Under the pieces are notes generated by a model that made no database searches, had not been told where the DNA came from, and saw only the letters and a list, made by a program, of their open reading frames with translations. The position numbers and the translations under genes were made by a program. Shown piece after piece: positions 8,109 to 16,200 of a stretch of DNA of 64,000 bases. This DNA comes from UBA1309 sp047605645. GTDB taxonomy: Bacteria; Bacteroidota; Bacteroidia; Bacteroidales; Dysgonomonadaceae. The DNA lies in the NCBI GenBank assembly GCA_047605645.1, contig JASGFJ010000005.1, positions 62,001 to 126,000 of the forward strand. Direction: 5' to 3'. Each line of letters opens with the position of its first letter. Positions within the stretch are counted from its first letter, which is position 1.

Positions 8109-8552
8109 TTATTCAGAAACTACATCAAAAGGAATTTCAACAGAAACTTCTTTGTGAAGCTTGATATTTGCTTTGTAGCTTCCAACTTCTTTAACCGCTT
8201 CTTTGATAAGAATTACTTTACGGTCAACGTTAAAGCCTAATTTTTCAAGAGCTTCAGCGATTTGGATATTGTTTACAGAACCGAAAATTGTTCCTGTAGA
8301 GCTTGTTTTAGCACCGATTGTCAAAGCTACTCCCTGAAGTTTTTCAGCCAAAGCCAAAGCATCTGCCTTAATCTTTTCAAGTTTATGAGCACGTTGTTTC
8401 AGGTTTTCAGCTAAAACTTTTTTTGCTGATTCAGAAGCAATAATAGCTTTTCCTGTAGGGATCAAAAAATTGCGTCCGTAACCATCTTTCACAGTCACAA
8501 TATCGTCTTTGTATCCAAGATTGATAACGTCTTCTTTTAATATAACTTGCAT
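8109..8552 (-). CDS. rplI: 50S ribosomal protein L9
   Basis: 147 residues, normal length for bL9, a 23S rRNA-binding protein of the large subunit at the base of the L1 stalk. The N-terminal domain MQVILKEDVINLGYKDDIVTVKDGYGRNFLIP carries the L9 signature (GYGRNFLIP). A long connecting helix follows (residues about 40-75), then the C-terminal domain with GSVNNIQIAEAL. It is the last gene of rpsF-rpsR-rplI. Its start is preceded by a strong AGGAGG Shine-Dalgarno (CCTCCT at 8562-8567 on the plus strand), unusual in this phylum where such sites are often weak. Confidence 0.97.
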   Translation of the reverse strand: MQVILKEDVINLGYKDDIVTVKDGYGRNFLIPTGKAIIASESAKKVLAENLKQRAHKLEKIKADALALAEKLQGVALTIGAKTSSTGTIFGSVNNIQIAEALEKLGFNVDRKVILIKEAVKEVGSYKANIKLHKEVSVEIPFDVVSE

Positions 8553-8576
8553 GTTCTTTATCCTCCTTGGTTAAAA

Positions 8577-8843
8577 TTATTTCATTAAGTCTGTTACGTA
8601 TGGAAGCAAAGCCAAGTGACGGGCTCTTTTTACAGCTTGCGCAATACGACGTTGGAACTTCAAAGAAGTACCGGTGATACGACGAGGAAGAATTTTACCT
8701 TGTTCGTTCAAGAATTTCTTCAAGAATTCAGGATCTTTGTAATCGATATACTTGATTCCGTTCTTTTTGAAACGGCAATATTTCTTCTTTTTGTTGTCCA
8801 CAGAAGGTGGAGTCAAATATCTGATTTCTGATTGTTGTGCCAT
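8577..8843 (-). CDS. rpsR: 30S ribosomal protein S18
   Basis: 88 residues, complete bS18. The conserved core YCRFKKNGIKYIDYKDPEFL and the basic RITGTSLKFQRRIAQAVKRA segment that contacts 16S rRNA are intact. In the 30S platform it pairs with S6, whose gene ends only 3 bases upstream, so the two are almost certainly co-translated in equal amounts. No zinc-binding Cys set is present beyond the single Cys of the core. rplI follows after 24 bases. Confidence 0.97.
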   Translation of the reverse strand: MAQQSEIRYLTPPSVDNKKKKYCRFKKNGIKYIDYKDPEFLKKFLNEQGKILPRRITGTSLKFQRRIAQAVKRARHLALLPYVTDLMK

Positions 8844-8846
8844 GAT

Positions 8847-9203
8847 TTAGTTCTCCTTTACTTCTTCTTTAGTTGTTGATTTAGCACCTCTTCTTTTTTG
8901 AGCATAAAGATGTGCATATTTGTCTTGTTTAAACGTCAAGAAACGCAAAACGCGTTCGTCACGACGATAATTCAACTCCAATTTTTCAATTGTAGTCGGT
9001 TCAGCTTCGAATTCAAGGAAAGCGTAAAAACCAGTAGATTTTTTCTGAATTGGGTAAGCCAATTTTTTCAATCCCCAGTTTTCTTCATTCACAATCTTAG
9101 CGCCTTCTGCTTCCAGAATGCCTTTGAATTTGTCTACCGCTTCCTTCATCTGCACATCAGACAAAACGGGAGTCAAAATGAAAACGGTTTCGTAATTGTT
9201 CAT
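8847..9203 (-). CDS. rpsF: 30S ribosomal protein S6
   Basis: 118 residues, bS6. It starts MNNYETVFILTPVLSD, the usual first strand. The RRDERVLRFLTFK segment, with the conserved charged loop that meets S18, lies at about residues 80-92. The C-terminus is a short charged tail rich in Lys and Glu (EEVKEN). First gene of the operon: a perfect promoter lies 49 bases upstream of the ATG. The roughly 40-nt leader is too short and AT-rich to show the S6:S18-binding hairpin known in other phyla, so I do not claim autoregulation. Confidence 0.97.
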   Translation of the reverse strand: MNNYETVFILTPVLSDVQMKEAVDKFKGILEAEGAKIVNEENWGLKKLAYPIQKKSTGFYAFLEFEAEPTTIEKLELNYRRDERVLRFLTFKQDKYAHLYAQKRRGAKSTTKEEVKEN

Positions 9204-9251
9204 AAATATTTATTAATTAATTGTTTATTTGAAAAATACTTTTTCAGGGCG

Positions 9252-9283
9252 CAAAGATAGGCATTGTCAGACAAAAATGCAAA
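9252..9283 (-). promoter_or_regulatory. Promoter of rpsF-rpsR-rplI
   Basis: Minus strand: TTTG (9283 to 9280), 20 nt, TATCTTTG (9259 to 9252). Both boxes fit the Bacteroidota consensus exactly. Confidence 0.8.
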
Positions 9284-9321
9284 TTTTTATCCCTTTCAAT
9301 TGTATTTTTGATATGTATTCA

Positions 9322-10272
9322 TCAAAATTCTTCCGATATTTTATAATTGTTTCTCTCCTGCGAATTGCGGCTCACCAATTCACCGATAAAACCGGCAAGA
9401 AACAGCTGTGTGCCTAAAATCATACACGTGAGCGAAATATAAAAATACGGTGATTCTGTTACCAATCGGTATGCCATCCCATGAGACATTGCATAAAGCT
9501 TGGATGCTCCAACTACAATAATGGCTATAAAACCAAGCAGGAACAGCAGGCTACCAAGAACACCAAAGAAATGCATCGGTTTGCGGCCAAATTTGGACAA
9601 AAACCACAAGGTAATCAAATCGAGATATCCGTTAAAAAAACGACTTATTCCAAATTTTGATTTGCCGTATTTGCGTGCCTGATGAGCGACCTCTTTTTCT
9701 ACAATCTTATTAAAACCGGCAATTTTAGCTAAATATGGGATATAGCGATGCATATCATTGTACACCTCGATGTGCTTCACAACATCTTTTTTATAGGATT
9801 TGAGGCCACAATTAAAATCATGCAGGTTCTTTATCCCGGACACTTTTCTGGCCGTTGCATTAAATAGTTTGGTGGGTATTGTCTTGCTTAAGGGATCGTA
9901 TCTTCTTTTTTTCCATCCGGAGACCAAATCATTTCCATCTTCCTGTATCAGCCGATATAGTTCCGGGATTTCATCCGGACTGTCTTGCAAATCGGCATCC
10001 ATTGTAATTACGACATCTCCTTTTGCGACTTCAAAAGCACAATGCAAAGCCGGGGATTTTCCATAATTGCGACGGAAACGAATTCCATGCACTGGTTCGT
10101 TCTTCTCCCGAAGATTCGAAATTATCCTCCAGGAATCATCTGTACTGCCATCATCAACAAAAATCACTTCATAGGAAAAATTGTTGGCAAGCATAACCCG
10201 CTTAATCCATGCATAAAGTTCCGGCAGGGATTCTGCTTCGTTGTATAATGGGATAACTACTGAAATATCCAT
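9322..10272 (-). CDS. Family 2 glycosyltransferase with two C-terminal membrane segments
   Basis: 316 residues. Residues 1-225 are a GT2 (GT-A) domain: ISVVIPLYNEAESLPEL, FVDDGSTDDSW (about 38-48) for the nucleotide, MDADLQD (about 91-97) as the metal-binding DxD, and NYGKSPALHCAF. Two membrane helices follow at about 234-265 and 275-300, as in the DPM1/GtrB/ArnC group, which load a sugar from a nucleotide donor onto undecaprenyl phosphate. The exact sugar is unknown. It lies 41 bases after the DUF4199 gene on the same strand; this pairing supports a membrane-lipid glycosylation role. Confidence 0.9.
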   Translation of the reverse strand: MDISVVIPLYNEAESLPELYAWIKRVMLANNFSYEVIFVDDGSTDDSWRIISNLREKNEPVHGIRFRRNYGKSPALHCAFEVAKGDVVITMDADLQDSPDEIPELYRLIQEDGNDLVSGWKKRRYDPLSKTIPTKLFNATARKVSGIKNLHDFNCGLKSYKKDVVKHIEVYNDMHRYIPYLAKIAGFNKIVEKEVAHQARKYGKSKFGISRFFNGYLDLITLWFLSKFGRKPMHFFGVLGSLLFLLGFIAIIVVGASKLYAMSHGMAYRLVTESPYFYISLTCMILGTQLFLAGFIGELVSRNSQERNNYKISEEF

Positions 10273-10313
10273 AAATAATCTCCTTTCTATATTATGATTG
10301 TAACAGGATTCAA

Positions 10314-10829
10314 TTATTCGAGTTTATCATTCTTCGTAATTATAAATCCATAAACCAGCGATACGATAAAGCCAAGAATAACATCACTGACAATCTGTGA
10401 TATTGTGTAAAACAGAGGACTGAAAGACATGTGTTCGGCCTGAGATATAAACTCCTTCGAAAATTCCAATTTATTCTTCATCAGACCTATACTTTCTTTG
10501 ACAACCGAAGAAATGTAGGTCGGGTCAATCACCGTATAATGAAAATATGTCACAACAGCTTCAATCAATGATGCAAAAAAACAAAGCAAAACCGTAAACA
10601 AGACACAATGTGAATAGCTGATTTTACCTCCATTAGCCCGATCTCTGTATCGGGCAGTCAAATAATACATCAAAAAGAATGTTCCAATATTAAGAACAAC
10701 ATAGACAAAACTTAAAGATGGATAATAAGTGGAACCAATTAAAAAAATGTACTTAAAAGCCCAGAAGAAGCCAAGTGCAACCCCATAATGCATCGCATAG
10801 TTGAGCACTTTTAATTTATCGTCTTGCAT
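10314..10829 (-). CDS. DUF4199 membrane protein
   Basis: 171 residues with four hydrophobic segments: about 13-33, 38-58, 70-95 (LFTVLLCFFASLIEAVVTYF) and 138-163 (ISQIVSDVILGFIVSLVYGF). The pattern and the SYSHCVLFTVLL region match the Bacteroidota DUF4199 family as I remember it; no function is established. It lies just upstream of the GT2 gene on the same strand, so it may help the lipid-linked glycosylation step or its flipping. A -7-like TACTTTTG (10861 to 10854, minus strand) about 25 bases before the ATG suggests this gene starts the transcript. Confidence 0.8.
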   Translation of the reverse strand: MQDDKLKVLNYAMHYGVALGFFWAFKYIFLIGSTYYPSLSFVYVVLNIGTFFLMYYLTARYRDRANGGKISYSHCVLFTVLLCFFASLIEAVVTYFHYTVIDPTYISSVVKESIGLMKNKLEFSKEFISQAEHMSFSPLFYTISQIVSDVILGFIVSLVYGFIITKNDKLE

Positions 10830-10893
10830 TAGAATTTTTCAAAATTTTGGAGACAAAAGTAACAAAAATTGTCGATAAGATGAAGAAAAACAC

Positions 10894-11643
10894 TTAGGTC
10901 TTATTCAATAATTGTGACACTTCGCTTACTTTCAGTCCATCACATTCGTACCAACTGAAATCATGAAGTCCGTTTGGGTCGCAAAGAGATATGTTTTCAT
11001 TCACATTTTCTATCCGGCTATTCACTAATGCTTTTGCAGATAAATGAATCTCCGGAACTCCCAAACGTTGCACAATTTGTTGCACATTGTCAGCCCGAAT
11101 ACCACCTCCGGGAAGAACAATAATCTTATTTTCAGCAATCTCGACCAATTTTTTTAAATTATCGAGCCCGGATATTACATCGGCTTTTCCTCCAGATGTC
11201 AGTACCCGATGCACACCACAATCGATAAGTCTGAGCAATTCGTCTTTCAAGTCAGTACATTGATCAAAAGCGCGATGAAATGTCACAGTCATCGGAGATG
11301 CCTTTTCTACAATTTGTGCAATAGCCTTTGTATCAACGTGCCCATCTGAAGTGAGAATGCCAACAACAATCCCATCCACTCCAAGTTCGCGATAAAACGA
11401 AACTTCCCGAAATATCGCCTCCATGTCTGTCGAATTGTAGAGAAAGTCGCCTACGCGTGGACGCACCATCACATGAATAGGGATATCGACTTTATTTCTT
11501 ACCAGAGATATTGTTCCGGCCGATGGGGAGAGTCCGCCTTCTGAATATCCGGAACATAATTCAATGCGTCCGGCTCCATTGGAAACAGCTTTCAATGCGC
11601 TCTCAGGAGTGAAACAGGCAACTTCAATCAACACTTGTGACAT
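10894..11643 (-). CDS. cutC: CutC-family protein (copper homeostasis family)
   Basis: 249 residues from the ATG at 11643. The longer frame to a TTG at 11679 is rejected because that codon lies within TAACTTTG, a likely -7 box (11684 to 11677). It is a TIM-barrel protein: MSQVLIEVACFTPESAL, ELCSGYSEGGLSPSAG, HVMVRPRVGDFLY, FHRAFDQC, RVLTSGGKAD and LPGGGIRADNV are all characteristic. CutC was linked to copper tolerance in Escherichia coli, but its biochemical role is disputed, so the product name is a family label only. It is divergent from the transglutaminase gene. Confidence 0.92.
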   Translation of the reverse strand: MSQVLIEVACFTPESALKAVSNGAGRIELCSGYSEGGLSPSAGTISLVRNKVDIPIHVMVRPRVGDFLYNSTDMEAIFREVSFYRELGVDGIVVGILTSDGHVDTKAIAQIVEKASPMTVTFHRAFDQCTDLKDELLRLIDCGVHRVLTSGGKADVISGLDNLKKLVEIAENKIIVLPGGGIRADNVQQIVQRLGVPEIHLSAKALVNSRIENVNENISLCDPNGLHDFSWYECDGLKVSEVSQLLNKT

Positions 11644-11844
11644 ATAAATCAAATTATTACAATTAGTTTCTGACTGCAAAGTTAAAACAACAATTAGCTT
11701 TTTATAATTTTAGATGAATAAAACTTTTCTGTATTTTTCTTTCGGTGTTTATTTCATTTTATAAATTATTGTTCTTAACTTGCAAAACAGACTTGACTTA
11801 GATCTCAAAATGAAGAATCAGTAACGCTTTTAATGAGTAACAAC

Positions 11845-14538
11845 ATGAAAATCAGATACATTTGTATAGCTTGTTTATTTCTTTCAAAAACAGTAGAACC
11901 TCTTGAAGCACAGTTAATAAGGAACAAACAAAGGCTAACCGATATAGCTCTGAAACTGGAAACGCAAAAAAAACTCACGTCGAAAGGAAATTCCGAAATA
12001 TGGGATTATCTGGAAAAAACGATGCCAACTGATGAAGAACAGGCACTCAAGTTTCTCTATGCCTATATGCCTCTGAGTGATTTGGCTGATTATTCGCCTG
12101 ATTTTATGAAAATGAATGTTAAATATGCTCTTCAAGCGAAAGAAGAAATGTTGTGGGGAAAAAAAATTCCGGAAGATATTTTTCTACATTTTGTATTGCC
12201 GGTGCGTGTAAACAATGAAAACCTGGATATTTTTCGCCAAGTCATGTATCCGGAACTGAAAGAAAGAGTGAAAGGTCTTTCCATGAAAGAGGCTGTGTTG
12301 GAAATCAACCACTGGTGTCACGAGAAAGTTTCATATAGAGGAACAGACATACGGACGAGTGCACCGCTTAGCACTGTGAAAAAATCCTTCGGGAGATGTG
12401 GCGAAGAATCTACTTTCACGGTCACAGCACTACGAACGGTCGGTATTCCTGCCCGGCAGGTGTATACTCCTCGTTGGGCACATTCCGATGATAATCATGC
12501 CTGGGTAGAAGTCTGGGCAGATGGTGATTGGTATTATTTGGGAGCCTGTGAGCCGGATCCTGCACTCAACATGGGTTGGTTTAGTGAACCTGCGACACGC
12601 GTCATGCTTGTACATACACGAACTTATGGGAAATATATGGATGAAGAGAGCGTAATTACAGCCGAAAGCCGCTTTTCTGAATTGAATCTGACGGCTCATT
12701 ATGCTCCTGTCAAACAAGCATGTATCTTTGTTAAAGATCGGAACGGCAATCCTGTCGATGGTGCAAAAATCGAATTCGGGCTTTATAATTATGCAGAATA
12801 TTATCCTGTTTATACTACATTTTCCCAAAATGGAGCCGCGAGCTTTAACACCGGATATGGCGATCTCCTTATCTGGGCATCTAAAGATGGAATGTTCGGA
12901 TACGCAAAGTTAGATGCAGATAAGAATAGCCTGACATTACATTTACAACATACGTCGCTGAATGGCATGTCAAATTCCTATTTGATGACACCTCCTCATA
13001 TAGGAAAATACTCCCTAAATGCATCTCCAGAACAGATAAAACAGAACAGCCTTCGCTTACTGAAAGAAGATTCCATCAGAAACAACTACATCAGCACATT
13101 CAAAGATTCTGTGTGGGCTGAAAATTTAGCGAACGAACTTCATTTAAACCCCATCCAAACCAAATATATTATTTCCAAAAACTATGGAAACTGGAGTGAA
13201 ATGGAACAATTTCTGCGCAAAGGAAGCCGTATCAGCCCAAAATATGTTCTTGCATTGCTGGAACAAGCCTCAGAAAAGGACTTGAGTGATGCTTCTGCAT
13301 CCATACTTCTCAAACAACTTCAGGCCGCTATGAATGCCAGCAAAAGGATGGATGCTGGCGATAAAAAATTATTTGAGCAATACATACTAGCTCCCCGGAT
13401 GTCCAATGAAAGACTCTCAGACTGGGGAAAATTTCTAAATTCGGTATTCGATCAAAGCTTCCAAAGAAAGACAAGGGAAAATATAAACTATCTCAAGGAG
13501 TGGATACTTGAGAATATCACAATAGATAATACAGCGAACCTGCATTCCCGCGCACCAATCACTCCTGAAGGAGTATACAAACTGAGAGTTTCAGACAGTA
13601 AATCACGTGATATTTTCTTTGTTGCAGCCTGTCGTGCATTCGGTATTCCGGCTCGAATTAATCGGGCAACACTTGAACCGGAATATTCTAAATCGGGAAA
13701 TTGGAATGTCCTTTATTTCTCAAAACAGCCTACTATTCAGCCTCAAAAAGGAAAAATTCATTTAAAAAATGCAGATAATCCGGTAGAACCTCAGTATTTT
13801 TCACATTTTACTATTGGAAAACTCCAAGACGGCTCTTATAAAACCTTAGAATTTGATGAAGGGAAAAAAATATCCGAATTTCCGGAATATCTTGACCTTG
13901 AAAGCGGGTATTACCGCGTAGTTACCGGGAACCGACAATCAGACGGTTCTGTTCTTTCATCAATAAGCTATTTCAAGGTTTCACCAGATTCTGTATCGGA
14001 GGTAAAAATAGAATTGATGAAACAAGCTCAAGAATTGAGACCAAGTGCAAAACTCATTCTGTCGCAAATGAGAGTAGAACCGATAAGCGCAAATTCAACA
14101 AAAACTATCGCCGAATTATCTTCCGAGAAATACACCGTATTGGTCATTATCGATCCGGATAAAGAGCCTTCTAAACACATCATGAATGATTTAGCTTCTT
14201 ATCGGAGATCATTATCGGAAACAACGACACAATTTATATTTGTAACAACAGAGAAAAATGCTTCCGGATTAGAAATTCTTAAAACATATTCTCTCCCTGA
14301 CAATTATATTGCCGGCACAGACAAAAACGAGAATATACTGGAAACCGTAGCCAATAAATACGGACAAAAAACCAAAGAACAACTTCCATTAGCGCTCCTT
14401 TTTGATCAACAGGGAAATGTCTTCTATTTCTCTTCCGGATATAAAATAGGAATCGGAGAACAGCTTTTGAGAGTAATCCGGCAAGCTGAAAAACAAAACT
14501 CCTCCAATGACAAGACCAAAACTTGTTCCTCTAACTAA
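11845..14538 (+). CDS. Secreted transglutaminase-like protein with C-terminal thioredoxin-like domain
   Basis: 897 residues from the ATG at 11845, which begins a clean signal peptide (MKIRYICIACLFLSKTVEPLEA); an ATG four codons earlier is possible. A transglutaminase core covers about residues 140-250, with Cys185 in GRCGEEST, His218 in DDNHAWVEVW and Asp238 in CEPDPAL as the likely triad. Residues about 290-370 look like a beta-sandwich. Residues about 540-625 resemble a second transglutaminase fold (FFVAACRAFGIPARI) without the Cys-His-Asp set. The last 140 residues are thioredoxin-like but lack CxxC. The superfamily includes proteases, peptide N-glycanases and cross-linking enzymes. The downstream fucosidase and hexosaminidase favour a role on glycoproteins; that is inference. 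Confidence 0.82.
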   Translation: MKIRYICIACLFLSKTVEPLEAQLIRNKQRLTDIALKLETQKKLTSKGNSEIWDYLEKTMPTDEEQALKFLYAYMPLSDLADYSPDFMKMNVKYALQAKEEMLWGKKIPEDIFLHFVLPVRVNNENLDIFRQVMYPELKERVKGLSMKEAVLEINHWCHEKVSYRGTDIRTSAPLSTVKKSFGRCGEESTFTVTALRTVGIPARQVYTPRWAHSDDNHAWVEVWADGDWYYLGACEPDPALNMGWFSEPATRVMLVHTRTYGKYMDEESVITAESRFSELNLTAHYAPVKQACIFVKDRNGNPVDGAKIEFGLYNYAEYYPVYTTFSQNGAASFNTGYGDLLIWASKDGMFGYAKLDADKNSLTLHLQHTSLNGMSNSYLMTPPHIGKYSLNASPEQIKQNSLRLLKEDSIRNNYISTFKDSVWAENLANELHLNPIQTKYIISKNYGNWSEMEQFLRKGSRISPKYVLALLEQASEKDLSDASASILLKQLQAAMNASKRMDAGDKKLFEQYILAPRMSNERLSDWGKFLNSVFDQSFQRKTRENINYLKEWILENITIDNTANLHSRAPITPEGVYKLRVSDSKSRDIFFVAACRAFGIPARINRATLEPEYSKSGNWNVLYFSKQPTIQPQKGKIHLKNADNPVEPQYFSHFTIGKLQDGSYKTLEFDEGKKISEFPEYLDLESGYYRVVTGNRQSDGSVLSSISYFKVSPDSVSEVKIELMKQAQELRPSAKLILSQMRVEPISANSTKTIAELSSEKYTVLVIIDPDKEPSKHIMNDLASYRRSLSETTTQFIFVTTEKNASGLEILKTYSLPDNYIAGTDKNENILETVANKYGQKTKEQLPLALLFDQQGNVFYFSSGYKIGIGEQLLRVIRQAEKQNSSNDKTKTCSSN

Positions 14539-14574
14539 AAAAAATCTCTTAATCAAATAATTACCTATTAAAAC

Positions 14575-16005
14575 ATGAAACAAAATTTAACCATATTAAT
14601 ATCCTGTATTTTAGGCATATCGACCATTTGGGGGCAAGAAAACAAGCTACATCATCAGTCGTCGGTTTATGAATGGCCAACAGACTCTCTTGTCAAAAAG
14701 AAATTAGATATATGGCAGGATAAAAAATTCGGGATGCTGATTCATTGGGGTATTTATTCTGTGCCCGGTATTACAGAATCATGGACAATTTGTTCTGAAC
14801 CTTGGATTGAGCGAGACAGCACTATTGCCTACGAAAATTACAAAAAATGGTATTGGGGACTGAGTAGGGAATTTAATCCCACCCATTTTAACCCGGAAGA
14901 ATGGGCACAAGCTGCAAAAAATGCAGGAATGAAATATGTGGTATTTACAACCAAGCATCACGACGGATTTTGCATGTTCGACACAAAACAGACAGATTTC
15001 AAAATTTCAAATGGTCCTTTCGCTTCCAATCCGCGTTCGGATGTTGCTAACTATGTTTTTCAGGCTTTTCGCAGTCAAGATTTTATGATTGGCACCTATT
15101 TTTCAAAACCAGATTGGCATTCGCAGGATTTTTGGTGGTCGAAATATGCAACTCCCGACAGAAACACCAACTATGATATCCGAACATATCCATGGCGATG
15201 GGAACGATACAAGCAATTTACTTATAATCAAATCAGTGAACTGATGCACAATTATGGCGCCATCGATATTCTCTGGCTTGACGGAGGTTGGATTCGTCCG
15301 CTCGAAACCGTGAATGACGAAGTCCGTTCATGGGGAGCACAGATTCCGGAATGGAGCCAGGACATAAATATGCCCCGAATTGCAGCAATGGCTCGAGAAG
15401 CTCAGCCCGGAATATTAATTGTAGACCGCACTGTTCCCGGGAAATATGAAAATTATCAGACGCCCGAACAATCTGTTCCGACCGAAGCACGCAATTATCC
15501 CTGGGAAAGTTGCATTACTCTTGGTACGAGTTGGGGATGGGTTCCAAATGAGCAATACAAATCGGCAGGCCAGATTATTCACCGCCTTATTGAAATTGTA
15601 GCCAAAGGAGGTAGCCTGTTGTTAGGCGTCGGTCCTCGGGCTGATGGCACAATCGAACCGGAGGCTATCGGAATTTTACAGCAAATAGGCGATTGGCTAC
15701 AGACAAATGGTGAAGCTATATACAATACCCGTGTATCACCCGTCTATCGCGATAGCAATACGTTTTTCACGCAAAGCAAAGACAGCCTGAAACAGTATGC
15801 ATTGATCTGCTTAGCTGAAAACCAAGCTGTACCTTCGTCGGTTTCGTGGCAAGGAATGTATCCTACGAAAGGAGCAAAAGTGGTGCTTTTAAACACAAAG
15901 GAGCATGTGAAATGGACTCGGGATGGAAATAATATTAAGATTAATCTGCCCAAATCGATTCAGTCTCTAAAAAATTGTCCGGCATTAGCATTTGAGTTTC
16001 AGTAA
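14575..16005 (+). CDS. Secreted alpha-L-fucosidase, GH29
   Basis: 476 residues with a signal peptide (ISCILGISTIWGQE, cut near residue 21). It removes alpha-linked L-fucose from glycans, probably in the periplasm or at the surface. GH29 hallmarks: KFGMLIHWGIYSVPG (about 52-66), KYVVFTTKHHDGFCMFD, and IDILWLDGGW with the nucleophile Asp236. The usual distal region includes IVDRTVPGKYENYQTPEQ and GGSLLLGVGPRADGTI. The acid/base residue varies in this family and is not assigned. A short C-terminal beta domain follows. It starts 36 bases after the transglutaminase gene and precedes a GH20 enzyme, suggesting joint breakdown of fucosylated glycoproteins. Confidence 0.94.
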   Translation: MKQNLTILISCILGISTIWGQENKLHHQSSVYEWPTDSLVKKKLDIWQDKKFGMLIHWGIYSVPGITESWTICSEPWIERDSTIAYENYKKWYWGLSREFNPTHFNPEEWAQAAKNAGMKYVVFTTKHHDGFCMFDTKQTDFKISNGPFASNPRSDVANYVFQAFRSQDFMIGTYFSKPDWHSQDFWWSKYATPDRNTNYDIRTYPWRWERYKQFTYNQISELMHNYGAIDILWLDGGWIRPLETVNDEVRSWGAQIPEWSQDINMPRIAAMAREAQPGILIVDRTVPGKYENYQTPEQSVPTEARNYPWESCITLGTSWGWVPNEQYKSAGQIIHRLIEIVAKGGSLLLGVGPRADGTIEPEAIGILQQIGDWLQTNGEAIYNTRVSPVYRDSNTFFTQSKDSLKQYALICLAENQAVPSSVSWQGMYPTKGAKVVLLNTKEHVKWTRDGNNIKINLPKSIQSLKNCPALAFEFQ

Positions 16006-16200
16006 ATTTTGAAAGATTAGTAAACGCTCCTAATTAAATGGCTTTAGATATACATAATCCCTATTCCAAGGGAATACATATATTTATAATACACTCAAAA
16101 TAAACAATATAAAAGAAGATACATAAAACGAATTATAGTAAACAACTTTATTTAAATAAAAACATTGAATGAACCAAACCTATAACTAACTCTATTAATT